DNA of 64,000 nt from NCBI GenBank assembly GCA_964655525.1, contig CAZZNE010000002.1, positions 62,001-126,000 of the forward strand, written 5' to 3'. The stretch comes from DLAJ01 sp964655525. GTDB lineage: Bacteria > Bacillota > Clostridia > Lachnospirales > Lachnospiraceae. Position numbers and translations under genes: made by a program. This document shows, piece after piece, positions 50,240 through 59,698 of this stretch. The notes under the pieces were generated by a model, which had not been told where the DNA came from, did not search any database, and was given only the letters and a program-made list of their open reading frames with translations. The first letter of the stretch is position 1. Every line of letters begins with the position of its first letter.

Positions 50240-53120
50240 TAATATGAAAGACTGGCTGATCCGGTTTGTTTTTTCCCGTTTTTTTATACTTTCGCTGCTT
50301 GTGCTCGGTCTGTGCGCCACGCTCATCTATCGCCTGTTCGATCTGCAGATCGTCCGCGGAGAATCCTATATGGAAAACTTCAGGCTCCGCATCAGAAAAG
50401 AGCGTTCCATCGCGAGTACGCGCGGTCAGATTTTTGACCGGAACGGCAATGTGCTCGCCTATAATGAGCTTGCGTACTCTGTTATCATTGAGGATGTCTA
50501 TGAATCCGGTTCAACCAAAAATGAGGAGCTGAATACCACCATTTCCCGTTTGATACGCATGATAGAAGAAAACGGGGATTCCGTGATCAATGATTTTTCT
50601 ATCGTGATCGATGAGGACGGCAAATTCTCTTATACCGTGACGGGAAACATACTGCTTCGTTTTTTGGCGGACATTTACGGACATAGCAGCATTAACGACT
50701 TAACCTATGCAGAAAAAACGGCAACGCCTGATGAAGTTATGGAGTATCTGGGCGGCAGGACGCGTTTCGGCGTCGGCAAGTACCTGCGTGATACGGATGG
50801 TAATTATATTCTTGATGAAAACGGCAACAGACAGTTTCTTGTCGGGGACGGATACACGAAAGAGGAACTGTTGAAGATCGTGACGATCCGCTATGCCATG
50901 AGCTTAAACAGTTATCAGAAATATATTCCGACGACGGTGGCAACGAATGTTTCGGAAGAAACGATCGTCGCCGTGATGGAGAATAGCGACGTGCTTGCGG
51001 GGGTATCGATTTTCGAGGGTACGGTGCGGAAATATGTGGATGCGATCTATTTTAGCAATGTGATCGGCTATATTGGAAAGATTTCCTCGGAGGAGCTTGT
51101 GACCTATCAGGCTCAGAGCGATAATTACACGAGCAATGACATTGTGGGAAAAACCGGTATTGAGCAAAGCATGGAGCTGGAGCTTCAGGGCATAAAAGGC
51201 TCTGAGACCGTCTATGTGGATAATCTCGGCAGAGTCATTGAAACGGCGGAGCGCACGGAGCCGACTGCGGGAAATGATATTTATTTAACGATTGATATGG
51301 ACTTGCAGGAGACTGCGTATCACATATTGGAGCAGAGGATCGCGGGCATTCTGCTCCAAAAGATTCAGAACATCAAGGAGTATATTCCGACGGAAAATGC
51401 ATCCGCAGGCCAGATCATAATTCCGATCTATGATGTGTATTTTGCATTATTTGATAATAATGTCCTGAAAATGCGGGAACTTGATCATGAAGATGCCACG
51501 CAGACGGAGAGTATCGTCTATGCCAATTATCTGGATAACAAAGATATTGTGCTGGAGAAGCTTCGGACGGAGCTGATGGAAACGGGAACGGTATATTGCA
51601 ATCTGGAGACGGAGTATGCGATTTATGAAAGCTATATTGTGACAATGTTACAGTCGGATAATGTGGGCATCCTTCGGTCGGATCTGATCGACACATCGGA
51701 TGCAACCTACAAGGCATGGAGAAACGATGAGACGATCAGCCTTCAGGAATTTCTGAGGCATGCCATATCCATGAACTGGATCGATACCGCAAGACTTCCG
51801 CTCGACGACCGGTATGCGGATTCGGATGAAGTCTATACCGTGCTTGTCGATTACATCATCTCTTATCTGAATGAGAGTACGGATTTTGGTAAGCGCATGA
51901 TCAAATATATGATCATGAATGACCGGATCACAGGGAAACAGGTGTGCCAGCTTTTGATCGACAGAGGAATTGTGAACCTGACGGATGAGGAGATCGCCGC
52001 ATTTGATAATAATGCGATCAGCCCGTATCAGTTTATGCGGAATCGTATCAGCAATCTTGACATTACACCCGCACAGCTTGCGTTGGATCCGTGTACGGGA
52101 GATATGGTGATCACGGATGTCAATACGGGGAAGGTGCTTGCGATGGTTTCCTATCCCGGATATGACAGCAACCGCGTGTCCGATGCGGATTATTGGAATA
52201 AAATCAACACGGACTTATCATATCCGATGCTGAATTATACGACGCAGAGGAGGACGGCACCGGGCTCCACCTTTAAGATGGTGACGGCATCCGCCGCACT
52301 TGAAGAAGGGTATCTCACAACACAGGATAAGATCGTCTGCCATGGTATTTTTGACCGGCTGGACGCCGTGAACCGCTGTTGGATTTATCCGGGAGCGCAC
52401 GGCTCCTTAAATGTGACGGGAGCAATCCGCAATTCCTGTAACTGCTATTTTTATGAGGTCGCTTACCGTATGAGCTTGCAGAATGATGTCTATAACTCGG
52501 ACGAGGGAATCAACGTGCTTACAAAATATGCGCAGCTTTTCGGACTGGGAGACAAATCGGGCGTTGAGATTGAAGAATCTGCACCAAGAATATCGGACGA
52601 GTATCCGGTCATCACCGCGATCGGACAGGGAAACGCAAACTATTCCACCGCACAGCTTGCGCGATACGTTACAACAGTCGCAAACAGCGGAACGTGTTAT
52701 AATTTAACATTGATAGACCGTATTGAGGATGCAGAGGGCAGCATCGTGCTTGAAAATCACGCGCATGTCAGAAATACGCTGAACTTTGCAGATTCGACAT
52801 GGGATTCCATTCATACGGGGATGCGTCAGGTGATTGAAAACAAAAAGTATTATGCGGAAGTTGAGGTGTCAGTCGCAGGAAAGACGGGGACGGCGCAGGA
52901 GAGCAGAACACGTCCGAACCATGCGCTTTTTGTCTGCTATGCACCGTATGAGAGTCCGGAGATTGCGATCGCAACGCGTATTGAGTACGGATACGCATCC
53001 GATTATGCGGCGGAGACAACGCGGGATGTGATCAGATATTATTTCGGACTTGCTTCGAAGGAGGAGCTTGTCACTGGAACGGCAGATGCCATTCAGGCAT
53101 CCGGAGCCAGAACGGACTAA
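50202..53120 (+). CDS. Penicillin-binding protein 2 (class B, elongation transpeptidase)
   Basis: Peptidoglycan transpeptidase of the elongasome. One transmembrane helix (about residues 22-45), the class-B dimerisation region RGQIFDRNGNVLAYN, a long non-catalytic part with a large insertion (about 380-620), and the transpeptidase domain: SxxK in PGSTFKMV near residue 690, SxN as SCN in RNSCNCYFYE, KTG in VAGKTGTAQ near 892. At ~972 residues it is much longer than E. coli PBP2 because of the insertion, as in other Clostridia. The start is uncertain: ATG 50202 overlaps mreD; TTG 50232, with AAAGGAG 11 bases upstream, is equally plausible. Neighbours mreBCD and rodA support the PBP2 role. Confidence 0.93.
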   Translation: MRLRKGAKKSLFSNMKDWLIRFVFSRFFILSLLVLGLCATLIYRLFDLQIVRGESYMENFRLRIRKERSIASTRGQIFDRNGNVLAYNELAYSVIIEDVYESGSTKNEELNTTISRLIRMIEENGDSVINDFSIVIDEDGKFSYTVTGNILLRFLADIYGHSSINDLTYAEKTATPDEVMEYLGGRTRFGVGKYLRDTDGNYILDENGNRQFLVGDGYTKEELLKIVTIRYAMSLNSYQKYIPTTVATNVSEETIVAVMENSDVLAGVSIFEGTVRKYVDAIYFSNVIGYIGKISSEELVTYQAQSDNYTSNDIVGKTGIEQSMELELQGIKGSETVYVDNLGRVIETAERTEPTAGNDIYLTIDMDLQETAYHILEQRIAGILLQKIQNIKEYIPTENASAGQIIIPIYDVYFALFDNNVLKMRELDHEDATQTESIVYANYLDNKDIVLEKLRTELMETGTVYCNLETEYAIYESYIVTMLQSDNVGILRSDLIDTSDATYKAWRNDETISLQEFLRHAISMNWIDTARLPLDDRYADSDEVYTVLVDYIISYLNESTDFGKRMIKYMIMNDRITGKQVCQLLIDRGIVNLTDEEIAAFDNNAISPYQFMRNRISNLDITPAQLALDPCTGDMVITDVNTGKVLAMVSYPGYDSNRVSDADYWNKINTDLSYPMLNYTTQRRTAPGSTFKMVTASAALEEGYLTTQDKIVCHGIFDRLDAVNRCWIYPGAHGSLNVTGAIRNSCNCYFYEVAYRMSLQNDVYNSDEGINVLTKYAQLFGLGDKSGVEIEESAPRISDEYPVITAIGQGNANYSTAQLARYVTTVANSGTCYNLTLIDRIEDAEGSIVLENHAHVRNTLNFADSTWDSIHTGMRQVIENKKYYAEVEVSVAGKTGTAQESRTRPNHALFVCYAPYESPEIAIATRIEYGYASDYAAETTRDVIRYYFGLASKEELVTGTADAIQASGARTD

Positions 53121-53121
53121 A

Positions 53122-53168
53122 AAAGAACGCGAAGCGTTCTTTCAAAGAAATGCCTTCGGCATTTCTTT
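53122..53168 (+). repeat. Paired-hairpin intergenic repeat, copy B
   Basis: First hairpin AAAGAACGC (53122-53130) with GCGTTCTTT (53134-53142); second AAAGAAATGCC (53144-53154) with GGCATTTCTTT (53158-53168). It starts one base after the PBP2 stop and ends against the minC ribosome binding site. It may attenuate transcription or protect upstream mRNA ends between the elongasome and Min genes. Confidence 0.85.
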
Positions 53169-53186
53169 TGGAAAGGAGAGAGTGTA

Positions 53187-53879
53187 TTGAATCCTTTAGT
53201 AATGATCAAAAGTTATCCGCATGGCATTGCGCTGCATTTGGATGCAGATGCGCCATTTTCCGATATTCTCGCGGAATTGGAGGATAAGATCAGGGATGCC
53301 GCCGGCTTTTTTCAGGGCGCAAGACTTGCACTGTCCATAGAGGACAGAAAGGTCAGCCCGCAGGAGGAGCGTCAGCTGATACAGGTCCTGTCATCACATG
53401 GCGGACTTACGATTTTCTGTGTTGCCGAAAAAAGCGGCAGCGCGGATGAGTTTTATGTGCGTGCCCTGCAAAAGGCGGAGCCGCGCGCGGCGGAGGAGCC
53501 GTATTTGTTACATAAGGGCAGCCTGACCGATGGAGAAGTACTGGAAAACAGCAAAAAATCCATTGTTGTGATCGGGGATGTCGGAGAGGACTGCCGCGTA
53601 ATCTCTGCGCGCAATATCATTGTACTGGGTTCCCTTTACGGAGAAGCCTATGCAGGAACGGATACCAAGGAAAATCACTATGTCGCAGCGCTTATCATGG
53701 AAACCGATCAGATCACGATCGCGGGCTGTAAGAGCGGCAGAGCGGATGTACCGGCGAGGGGAAAATGGTTTTCCCGTACGAAAAAGCTGCCGCAGATCGC
53801 GGTAGTAAGAAACCATGAGGTCGTAAAGGAAGCAATCACAAAAGAATTACTAAATGATTCCGGCTTGGAGCTTTTTTAA
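53187..53879 (+). CDS. minC: Septum site-determining protein MinC
   Basis: Inhibitor of FtsZ polymerisation. An N-terminal alpha/beta domain (residues ~1-95) is joined to a C-terminal beta-helix (~110-215) with the family signature IVVIGDVGEDCRVISARNIIVLGSLYGEAYAG in shortened view: GDVGEDC and VLGSLYG. It starts at TTG 53187 with AAGGAG about nine bases upstream; no in-frame ATG precedes the domain. Length 230 is normal. minD follows 50 nt later with its own RBS. Confidence 0.93.
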   Translation: MNPLVMIKSYPHGIALHLDADAPFSDILAELEDKIRDAAGFFQGARLALSIEDRKVSPQEERQLIQVLSSHGGLTIFCVAEKSGSADEFYVRALQKAEPRAAEEPYLLHKGSLTDGEVLENSKKSIVVIGDVGEDCRVISARNIIVLGSLYGEAYAGTDTKENHYVAALIMETDQITIAGCKSGRADVPARGKWFSRTKKLPQIAVVRNHEVVKEAITKELLNDSGLELF

Positions 53880-53929
53880 CGCCTGACACATTTAGGGGAC
53901 AACTATTTCAATCTAAACGGAGGCATAAT

Positions 53930-54736
53930 ATGAGTGAAGTAATTGTCATCACGTCAGGAAAAGGCGGTGTTGGAAAGACCACAACATCTGCAAATATCGG
54001 AACAGGTCTTGCGGCGCTTGGAAAAAAGGTTGTATTGATCGATACCGACATCGGACTGCGCAATCTGGACGTCGTGATGGGATTGGAAAACCGGATCGTG
54101 TACAATCTTGTGGATGTCATCGAGGGAACCTGCCGTATCAAGCAAGCGCTGATCAAGGATAAGCGTTATCCCGGATTGTTTTTGATGCCGTCCGCGCAGA
54201 CAAGGGATAAGACGGCAGTAACGCCCGGACAGATGATAAAAATGATCTCTTTTTTGCGGGATCAGTTTGATTTTATTATATTGGACTGCCCGGCGGGAAT
54301 CGAGCAGGGCTTCCAGAATGCGATCGCAGCGGCGGATCATGCCGTGATCGTAACGACGCCGGAAGTATCGGCCATCCGGGATGCCGACAGAGTAATCGGT
54401 CTGTTAGAGGCAAATGAGATTGCCAAGATGGAGTGTATTGTCAATCGGGTGCGTCCGGAGATGGTACGCCGCGGAAACATGATGAGCGTGGATGACGTCA
54501 TTGATATTTTGGCGCTGCCTCTGCTCGGCGCGGTGCCGGATGATGAGAATGTCGTGATCGCGACAAATCAGGGTGAACCGCTTGTCGGAACGGCGACCAT
54601 GGCAGGACGGGCATATCGTAATATCTGCGCAAGGCTTCTCGGAGAAGACGTGCCCCTCCTTCATTTTGATAACAGCCGCCATGTGTTGGCAAAGCTGGGC
54701 GGCGTATTTCGAAAAGGTCAGGGGGCGAAGCTATGA
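53930..54736 (+). CDS. minD: Septum site-determining ATPase MinD
   Basis: Membrane-binding ParA-type ATPase that carries MinC to the membrane. Deviant Walker A SGKGGVGKTT at residues ~9-18, switch I region VLIDTDIGLRNLDVVMGLE, Walker B DFIILDCPAGIE. The C-terminus ends in a short amphipathic basic helix (GVFRKGQGAKL) for membrane attachment. Length 268 is standard. It overlaps minE by 4 nt. Confidence 0.98.
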   Translation: MSEVIVITSGKGGVGKTTTSANIGTGLAALGKKVVLIDTDIGLRNLDVVMGLENRIVYNLVDVIEGTCRIKQALIKDKRYPGLFLMPSAQTRDKTAVTPGQMIKMISFLRDQFDFIILDCPAGIEQGFQNAIAAADHAVIVTTPEVSAIRDADRVIGLLEANEIAKMECIVNRVRPEMVRRGNMMSVDDVIDILALPLLGAVPDDENVVIATNQGEPLVGTATMAGRAYRNICARLLGEDVPLLHFDNSRHVLAKLGGVFRKGQGAKL

Positions 54737-55008
54737 GAAGACTGTTCCGCCCGAAAAAAACGCGTAACATTGCAAAAGGACGTTTGAAGATCCTGTTGAT
54801 CTCAGACCGCGTAAACTGCTCGCCGCAAATGATGGAGCTGCTGAAAAACGATATTTCAAAAGTAATCTCGAAATACATGAAAATCGATGAACAGCAGATG
54901 GAGGTGCAGATCGGACAGACGGACTCAAACGGACGCCGCTCGGAGCGAAAGCCCGTGTTATATATCAATATGCCGATCTTAGAGATCGGGAAAACGGGAA
55001 TATCATGA
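54733..55008 (+). CDS. minE: Cell division topological specificity factor MinE
   Basis: Stimulates MinD ATPase and confines Min to the poles by oscillation. 91 residues: an N-terminal MinD-binding stretch, the central RLKILLISDRVNCSPQMMELLKNDI helix/strand (family core, shown in part), and the C-terminal dimer domain ending in ILEIGK. Its presence means this organism uses the MinCDE system found in many Clostridia and not the DivIVA/MinJ-only layout of Bacillus. Confidence 0.95.
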   Translation: MRRLFRPKKTRNIAKGRLKILLISDRVNCSPQMMELLKNDISKVISKYMKIDEQQMEVQIGQTDSNGRRSERKPVLYINMPILEIGKTGIS

Positions 55009-55034
55009 CCGCATGATGATCGGAGTGTTAACGG

Positions 55035-56144
55035 ATGAAAAAAAAGTACAGAGTCAGAGATTACAATTTTTTACTTGTGATATTTGTGGTTGCCATTTCG
55101 GTCATCGGTGTGCTGGCGATCGGAAGTGCAAAGGAATCCCTGCAGAGCAGGCAGATGATGGGCGTGGTCTTGGGTTTTTTTCTCATGCTTGTAATCTCGT
55201 TGTTTGACTATGGCTTTTTTTTGAAGTTTTACTGGGTGATCTATGGCGTGAATCTTGCCTTGCTGCTGCTTGTACGCCTAATCGGTGTGGACGCCGGAGG
55301 CGCCCAGAGATGGGTAAACATTTTTGGTATCCAATTTCAACCGTCTGAACTTGCGAAAATTTTATTGATTTTATTTTATGCACAGTATATCATGATACAT
55401 AAGGAGAAGTTGAACAAGCTGAAAACGCTTGTCATGATGATCCTGTTGTTTATTCCGCCGCTTGCGCTTGTCTATCTTCAGCCGGACATGTCAACAAGCA
55501 TCGTCATTGTCGTGGTTTTTGTCGTCCTGCTCTTTGTTGGGGGATTGAGCTGGAAGATCATCGCGGGAGTGGCGGCGGTCGTGATCCCGACCTTTGTGAT
55601 CCTGTTCATGTTGATCCTGCAGCCTGACCAAAAGATTATCCGCGATTTTCAGCAGACGCGGATTCTGGCATGGTTGTATCCTGATGAATATGAGAACGCG
55701 GAAGGGTATCAGCAGCAGAATTCCATCATGGCGATCGGTTCGGGGCAGCTGATGGGTAAGGGGTTGAATAATAACTCCATCGCCTCGGTAAAGGGCGGAA
55801 ATTTTATCTCAAAAACGGAAACCGATTTTATTTTTGCCGTTGTCGGAGAAGAGCTCGGATTTGTCGGGAGCACATCGACGGTTCTTCTGTTGTTCGGAAT
55901 TTCCATGATGTGTTTTAATACCGGAAGAAAGGCGAAAGATACGGCGGGGAGTCTGATCTGCGGAGGCGTCGGGATCATCATCGGTTTTCAAAGCTTTACA
56001 AATATTTCCGTTGCAACGGGGTTATTTCCGAATACGGGAATCCCTCTGCCGTTTGTCAGCTATGGCTTAACTTCGCTTCTATGTCTGTATATGGGGATTG
56101 GCTTTGTGTTAAATGTTCGACTGCAATGCATAAAAAAATACTAA
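55035..56144 (+). CDS. rodA: Rod shape-determining SEDS protein RodA
   Basis: Lipid II glycosyltransferase of the SEDS family that works with the class-B PBP encoded upstream. About ten helices over 369 residues. Motifs QRWVNIFGIQFQPSELAK (~95-112), YLQPDMSTSIV, GVGEELGFVG-like VVGEELGFVG, and GIPLPFVSYGLTSLL near the C-terminus. FtsW is the alternative member; location with mreBCD and PBP2 favours RodA. Confidence 0.93.
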   Translation: MKKKYRVRDYNFLLVIFVVAISVIGVLAIGSAKESLQSRQMMGVVLGFFLMLVISLFDYGFFLKFYWVIYGVNLALLLLVRLIGVDAGGAQRWVNIFGIQFQPSELAKILLILFYAQYIMIHKEKLNKLKTLVMMILLFIPPLALVYLQPDMSTSIVIVVVFVVLLFVGGLSWKIIAGVAAVVIPTFVILFMLILQPDQKIIRDFQQTRILAWLYPDEYENAEGYQQQNSIMAIGSGQLMGKGLNNNSIASVKGGNFISKTETDFIFAVVGEELGFVGSTSTVLLLFGISMMCFNTGRKAKDTAGSLICGGVGIIIGFQSFTNISVATGLFPNTGIPLPFVSYGLTSLLCLYMGIGFVLNVRLQCIKKY

Positions 56145-56161
56145 GAGAAGGTGTATAACGG

Positions 56162-56557
56162 ATGAATATTGGATTGATTGCACATGATGCAAAAAAGAAA
56201 CTGATGCAGAATTTCTGTATTGCATATCGGGGGATATTAAGCAAGCATGAGCTGTACGCGACCGGAACGACCGGGCGGCTTATCGCCGAGGTCACAAACT
56301 TAAATATCCATAAATATCTTGCAGGGCATCTTGGCGGGGAGCAGCAGATCGGAGCGCAGATCGAACACAATCAGATTGATCTGGTCGTGTTTTTGCGGGA
56401 TCCGCTTTCGGCAAAACCGCATGAGCCGGATGTCAACAATGTCGTTAAGCTGTGCGACACTTATAACATACCGTTAGCGACGAATTTGGCAACAGCAGAA
56501 CTGTTGATCAAGTCTTTAGACAGAGGAGACCTTGAGTGGCGTGAAATGTACAAATAA
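56162..56557 (+). CDS. mgsA: Methylglyoxal synthase
   Basis: Converts dihydroxyacetone phosphate to methylglyoxal and phosphate, an overflow bypass of lower glycolysis. MNIGLIAHDAKK start, ATGTTGRLI phosphate-binding loop (~39-47), catalytic Asp in FLRDPLSAKPHEPDV, and the LATNLATAELLI end. At 131 residues it is full length. It often follows minCDE-rodA in Clostridia, as here (17 nt after rodA). Confidence 0.97.
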   Translation: MNIGLIAHDAKKKLMQNFCIAYRGILSKHELYATGTTGRLIAEVTNLNIHKYLAGHLGGEQQIGAQIEHNQIDLVVFLRDPLSAKPHEPDVNNVVKLCDTYNIPLATNLATAELLIKSLDRGDLEWREMYK

Positions 56558-56558
56558 T

Positions 56559-56609
56559 AAAGATTTGCATGGGGCGCAAATCTTTCGAAGAATCACGACA
56601 GCGATTCTT
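56559..56609 (+). repeat. Paired-hairpin intergenic repeat, copy C
   Basis: First hairpin AAAGATTTGC (56559-56568) with GCAAATCTTT (56576-56585); second AAGAATC (56588-56594) with GATTCTT (56603-56609). It begins immediately after the mgsA stop and extends towards the carboxypeptidase start, leaving only ~36 nt between the repeat and ATG 56646. Confidence 0.75.
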
Positions 56610-56645
56610 CCGAGAAAGGGAAAAATCCTACATGTAAAAAGAGGT

Positions 56646-57608
56646 ATGCTTGCGGCGGTATTCAGCCTGCTTATCACGCTGACGGGATGCGGGGAATTAG
56701 TCTATGATATGGCGTATGACCCTGATTATCCGGTCAGCAGTTTTCGTGTGGTGACAAACGACCGATATGCTGTCGGCGAGTCCTTTGCTGCCGGATTGTG
56801 CGTGGCGGCAAATAATGTGACGGAAAACACGGAATTCGTGTTTGGCGACCTTGGTGCGGCAGGATTGTTTGATCTGAGCAATTCCAAGACCATCTATGCG
56901 AATAATATACACGGAAAACTATACCCGGCAAGTATGACAAAGGTAATGACCGCGCTCGTTGCGTTAAAATATGGCAATTTGGACGACATGCTTGTCGCGT
57001 CCGAGAATGCGGTGATCGATGAGTATGGGGTTCAGACTTTCGGACTCAGGGCAGGGGATCGCATGACCTTAGATCAGGCGCTGCATATCCTTTTGATCAA
57101 ATCCGCAAACGACGTCGGAATCATGATCGCGGAGCATATCGGTGGCAGCGTGGAAGGGTTTGCGAAGCTAATGAACGAAGAGGCGGCCCGGCTCGGCGCG
57201 ACCAATTCTCATTTTGTCAACCCGCACGGATTACATGACGAAGAACACTATACAACTGCCTATGATATGTATCTGATCTTTCAGGAGGCGATGCAGTATG
57301 ATGAGTTTAAGCAGATCATAGCAATGGAATCGTATACGACCGTATATACGAATGCGGATGGAAATGCGTGTGAGGAGACGGTCAGATCGACGGTCCAGTA
57401 TCTGACGAGAAATTATACTGCGCCGGATAATATTACCGTGATCGGCGGGAAAACCGGGACGACCAATGCGGCAGGAAACTGTCTGGTGCTCCTCGTGAAA
57501 GATACTTCCGGCAATCAGTATATTGCCGTGATCATGCGGGCGAGAGAACGTGGTACGCTCTATGAAAAAATGAATGCCCTGCTTTCGGAAATTTACAGAC
57601 AGAAATAG
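56646..57608 (+). CDS. D-alanyl-D-alanine carboxypeptidase (PBP5/DacA-type), lipoprotein-like N-terminus
   Basis: Serine DD-peptidase trimming the terminal D-Ala of peptidoglycan. SxxK in ASMTKVMTALV, SxN as SAN in KSANDVGIM, and KTG in GGKTGTTNAAG, in the usual spacing. The N-terminus has a hydrophobic stretch with LTGC, so it may be a lipoprotein. The start is problematic: ATG 56646 follows AGAGG by only a base or two and would give a signal without positive charge. The frame is open back to 56532 through a paired-hairpin repeat, with basic residues (HVKRG) just before the ATG. A non-ATG start upstream is possible. The typical C-terminal PBP5 domain is absent. Confidence 0.9.
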   Translation: MLAAVFSLLITLTGCGELVYDMAYDPDYPVSSFRVVTNDRYAVGESFAAGLCVAANNVTENTEFVFGDLGAAGLFDLSNSKTIYANNIHGKLYPASMTKVMTALVALKYGNLDDMLVASENAVIDEYGVQTFGLRAGDRMTLDQALHILLIKSANDVGIMIAEHIGGSVEGFAKLMNEEAARLGATNSHFVNPHGLHDEEHYTTAYDMYLIFQEAMQYDEFKQIIAMESYTTVYTNADGNACEETVRSTVQYLTRNYTAPDNITVIGGKTGTTNAAGNCLVLLVKDTSGNQYIAVIMRARERGTLYEKMNALLSEIYRQK

Positions 57609-57657
57609 CTCCTTCGGGTAAAATGACGGATAGGAATGGATAAGGAACTGGTTAATT

Positions 57658-59037
57658 ATGGCGAATTCCGGAAAAATAGTCAAATACAGAAGACCGGTGA
57701 ATCTGAATATCGGAATGATCATATTCGGATTTATTTTCATATACATCATTTTGTGTGTCATTACTTATTTTCGATCTGATCCCATTGCGGGATATGAGGT
57801 GACGAACGGTTCTCTTTCGAAAAGCAATATTTATACAGGGATCGCGATCAGAGAGGAACGGATCGTTTATTCCGCAGGGGACGGATATGTGAATTTTTTT
57901 GCGGGAGAGGGCGAAAAGATCGGCGCCAATCAGCTTGTATACACGATTGACGGAAGCGGAAGGCTTGCGGAGCTGATGGCTTCCGGAAAAGAAGAAAATA
58001 CGTTGAGCGATGCAGAACTTTTGCAGCTTCGTCAGGAATGTATTTCGTTCGCGGGTAGTTTTCGCGAACGCGCATTTTATTCGGTCTATGATTTTAAGCA
58101 TACGATGAACGGTGCCGTATTGCGGCTTGCCACGGTGAATACGCTGGAAAACATCAGCAGCATCAATGATACCGGGATCGCGGGCTCCGTTCACCTCTTT
58201 TATGCGCCGGAGCCGGGAGCGGTCATCTATTCCGTGGATGGATATGAGGATTTGACGCCGAACAATGTCACCAAAGAACTGTTTGACCAGACACAGTATG
58301 AAAAGAACAGTCTGACAAACAATGAGCTGCTTGCACAGGGGGATGTGGCATATAAGCTTTGTACGTCAGAAAACTGGTCGATCGTCATTCCGCTTGACGA
58401 GGAGCAGGAACGGACGCTTGCCGGTGAGAGCTATGTACAGGTGAAGTTCTTAAAAGATCAGACACAGTCATGGGCGACTTTTGAGATTCTGCATCTTCCG
58501 GATGGCGTTTACGGTGTGCTGGGCTTTCACACATCCATGCTTACATATTGCATGGAACGCTTTATTGAAGTGGAATTGATTGTGGAAGAGGAAAAAGGAT
58601 TAAAAATCCCGGTATCGTCCATTGTCGAGAAGGAATTTTTCCTCATTCCGTCCGAATATGTCTATACGGCGGACAGCGGAAAAACACGTTATGTTTCAAG
58701 GCAGGTCTATACTGAGAAAGGGTTAAGCTGGGAGAGCGTGAACGTCACGGTCTACAGCGAAAGTGACGGAGATCTGTATATCGGGGAGAATCTGCTTCAA
58801 GGCGGAGATGTGCTGCAAAAAGCGGATTCCGAGGAAACATTCACGGTCGGTACGCGTGCAACGCTGATCGGTGTATACAATATCAACAAGGGCTATGCTG
58901 ATTTCAGACAGATTAGCATTCTTTACCAAAATGACGATTACGCCATTGTAAAATCGAATACCACGTACGGTTTATGCGTATATGACCATATCGTATTAGA
59001 CGCGTCAGCAGTTTTTGAGGACGACTTTACACATTAA
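57658..59037 (+). CDS. HlyD-like membrane fusion/adaptor-type protein
   Basis: Protein of 459 residues with a basic N-terminus, one transmembrane helix (residues ~18-40), and an extracytoplasmic region. A biotinyl-lipoyl-like half motif (VYSAGDGYVNFFAGEGEKIGANQLVYTI, part shown by GDGYVNFFA and GANQLVYTI) is typical of HlyD-family adaptors. The rest is beta-rich. In Clostridia such genes often lie beside sepF, which suggests an envelope or division role rather than drug export; no transporter partner is encoded nearby. It starts 49 nt after the carboxypeptidase gene. Function unproven. Confidence 0.8.
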   Translation: MANSGKIVKYRRPVNLNIGMIIFGFIFIYIILCVITYFRSDPIAGYEVTNGSLSKSNIYTGIAIREERIVYSAGDGYVNFFAGEGEKIGANQLVYTIDGSGRLAELMASGKEENTLSDAELLQLRQECISFAGSFRERAFYSVYDFKHTMNGAVLRLATVNTLENISSINDTGIAGSVHLFYAPEPGAVIYSVDGYEDLTPNNVTKELFDQTQYEKNSLTNNELLAQGDVAYKLCTSENWSIVIPLDEEQERTLAGESYVQVKFLKDQTQSWATFEILHLPDGVYGVLGFHTSMLTYCMERFIEVELIVEEEKGLKIPVSSIVEKEFFLIPSEYVYTADSGKTRYVSRQVYTEKGLSWESVNVTVYSESDGDLYIGENLLQGGDVLQKADSEETFTVGTRATLIGVYNINKGYADFRQISILYQNDDYAIVKSNTTYGLCVYDHIVLDASAVFEDDFTH

Positions 59038-59052
59038 ATATTTACTTTTGTG

Positions 59053-59081
59053 TTGACATAGAAGCAAAAAACAATGATAAT
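59053..59081 (+). promoter_or_regulatory. Strong predicted sigma-A promoter for sepF
   Basis: Consensus TTGACA (59053-59058), 17-nt spacer, GATAAT (59076-59081). One of the best promoters in the window, 58 nt before the sepF ATG. Confidence 0.85.
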
Positions 59082-59139
59082 AAAGCTGTATGGTTAAGGT
59101 AGGAGAACCGATAGCTATTGGAAAGGCATAGGTATTGAT

Positions 59140-59652
59140 ATGGGTGTAATGGACAAGTTTATTAACGCGATGAAGCTGAATCCTGAGGATGAGGATGATT
59201 ATTACGATGATTATGAGAGTGATGAGCCTCTGGATGAAAAGCCGCAAAGAAGCAGCTATCGGGAGCGGGAACGCGATTATGACGACAATGATTATGAGGA
59301 AAAGACGCCGAAGAAGCCTGTTTCAAAAGTAACGCCGATGAAGCAGACAAGGCGTTCTTCCGGAAACGGCATGGAGGTTTGTGTGATCAAGCCGACATCC
59401 GTGGAGGAGGCAAGGGAAATCACTGACACACTGTTATCTAACAGGACCGTTGTTTTGAATTTAGAGGGTCTGGATGTAGATATTGCGCAGCGTATTATTG
59501 ATTTTACGTCAGGGTCGACCTATGCGATCAAGGGCAATCTCCAGAAAATATCTCATTATATTTTTATCATCACGCCTGCGAGTGTGGATATATCCGGTGA
59601 TTTCCAAGAGATATTGAGCGGCTCCTTTGATGTGCCGATCAGGAATAAATAA
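59140..59652 (+). CDS. sepF: Cell division protein SepF
   Basis: FtsZ-binding protein that aligns and anchors Z-ring filaments. An N-terminal amphipathic membrane-binding helix (MGVMDKFINAMKL), an acidic/charged linker (~15-65), and the C-terminal SepF core with VCVIKPTSVEEAREI, VVLNLEGLDVDIAQRIIDF and the final PASVDIS. Length 170 is normal. The leader TTGGAAAGGCATAGG supplies the ribosome binding site. It is followed by a terminator, so it is a monocistronic unit with its own promoter. Confidence 0.97.
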   Translation: MGVMDKFINAMKLNPEDEDDYYDDYESDEPLDEKPQRSSYRERERDYDDNDYEEKTPKKPVSKVTPMKQTRRSSGNGMEVCVIKPTSVEEAREITDTLLSNRTVVLNLEGLDVDIAQRIIDFTSGSTYAIKGNLQKISHYIFIITPASVDISGDFQEILSGSFDVPIRNK

Positions 59653-59698
59653 CCTGCTTGGAAAGGCATAACGACGGCGGTAACTGAACATGAAAAAG

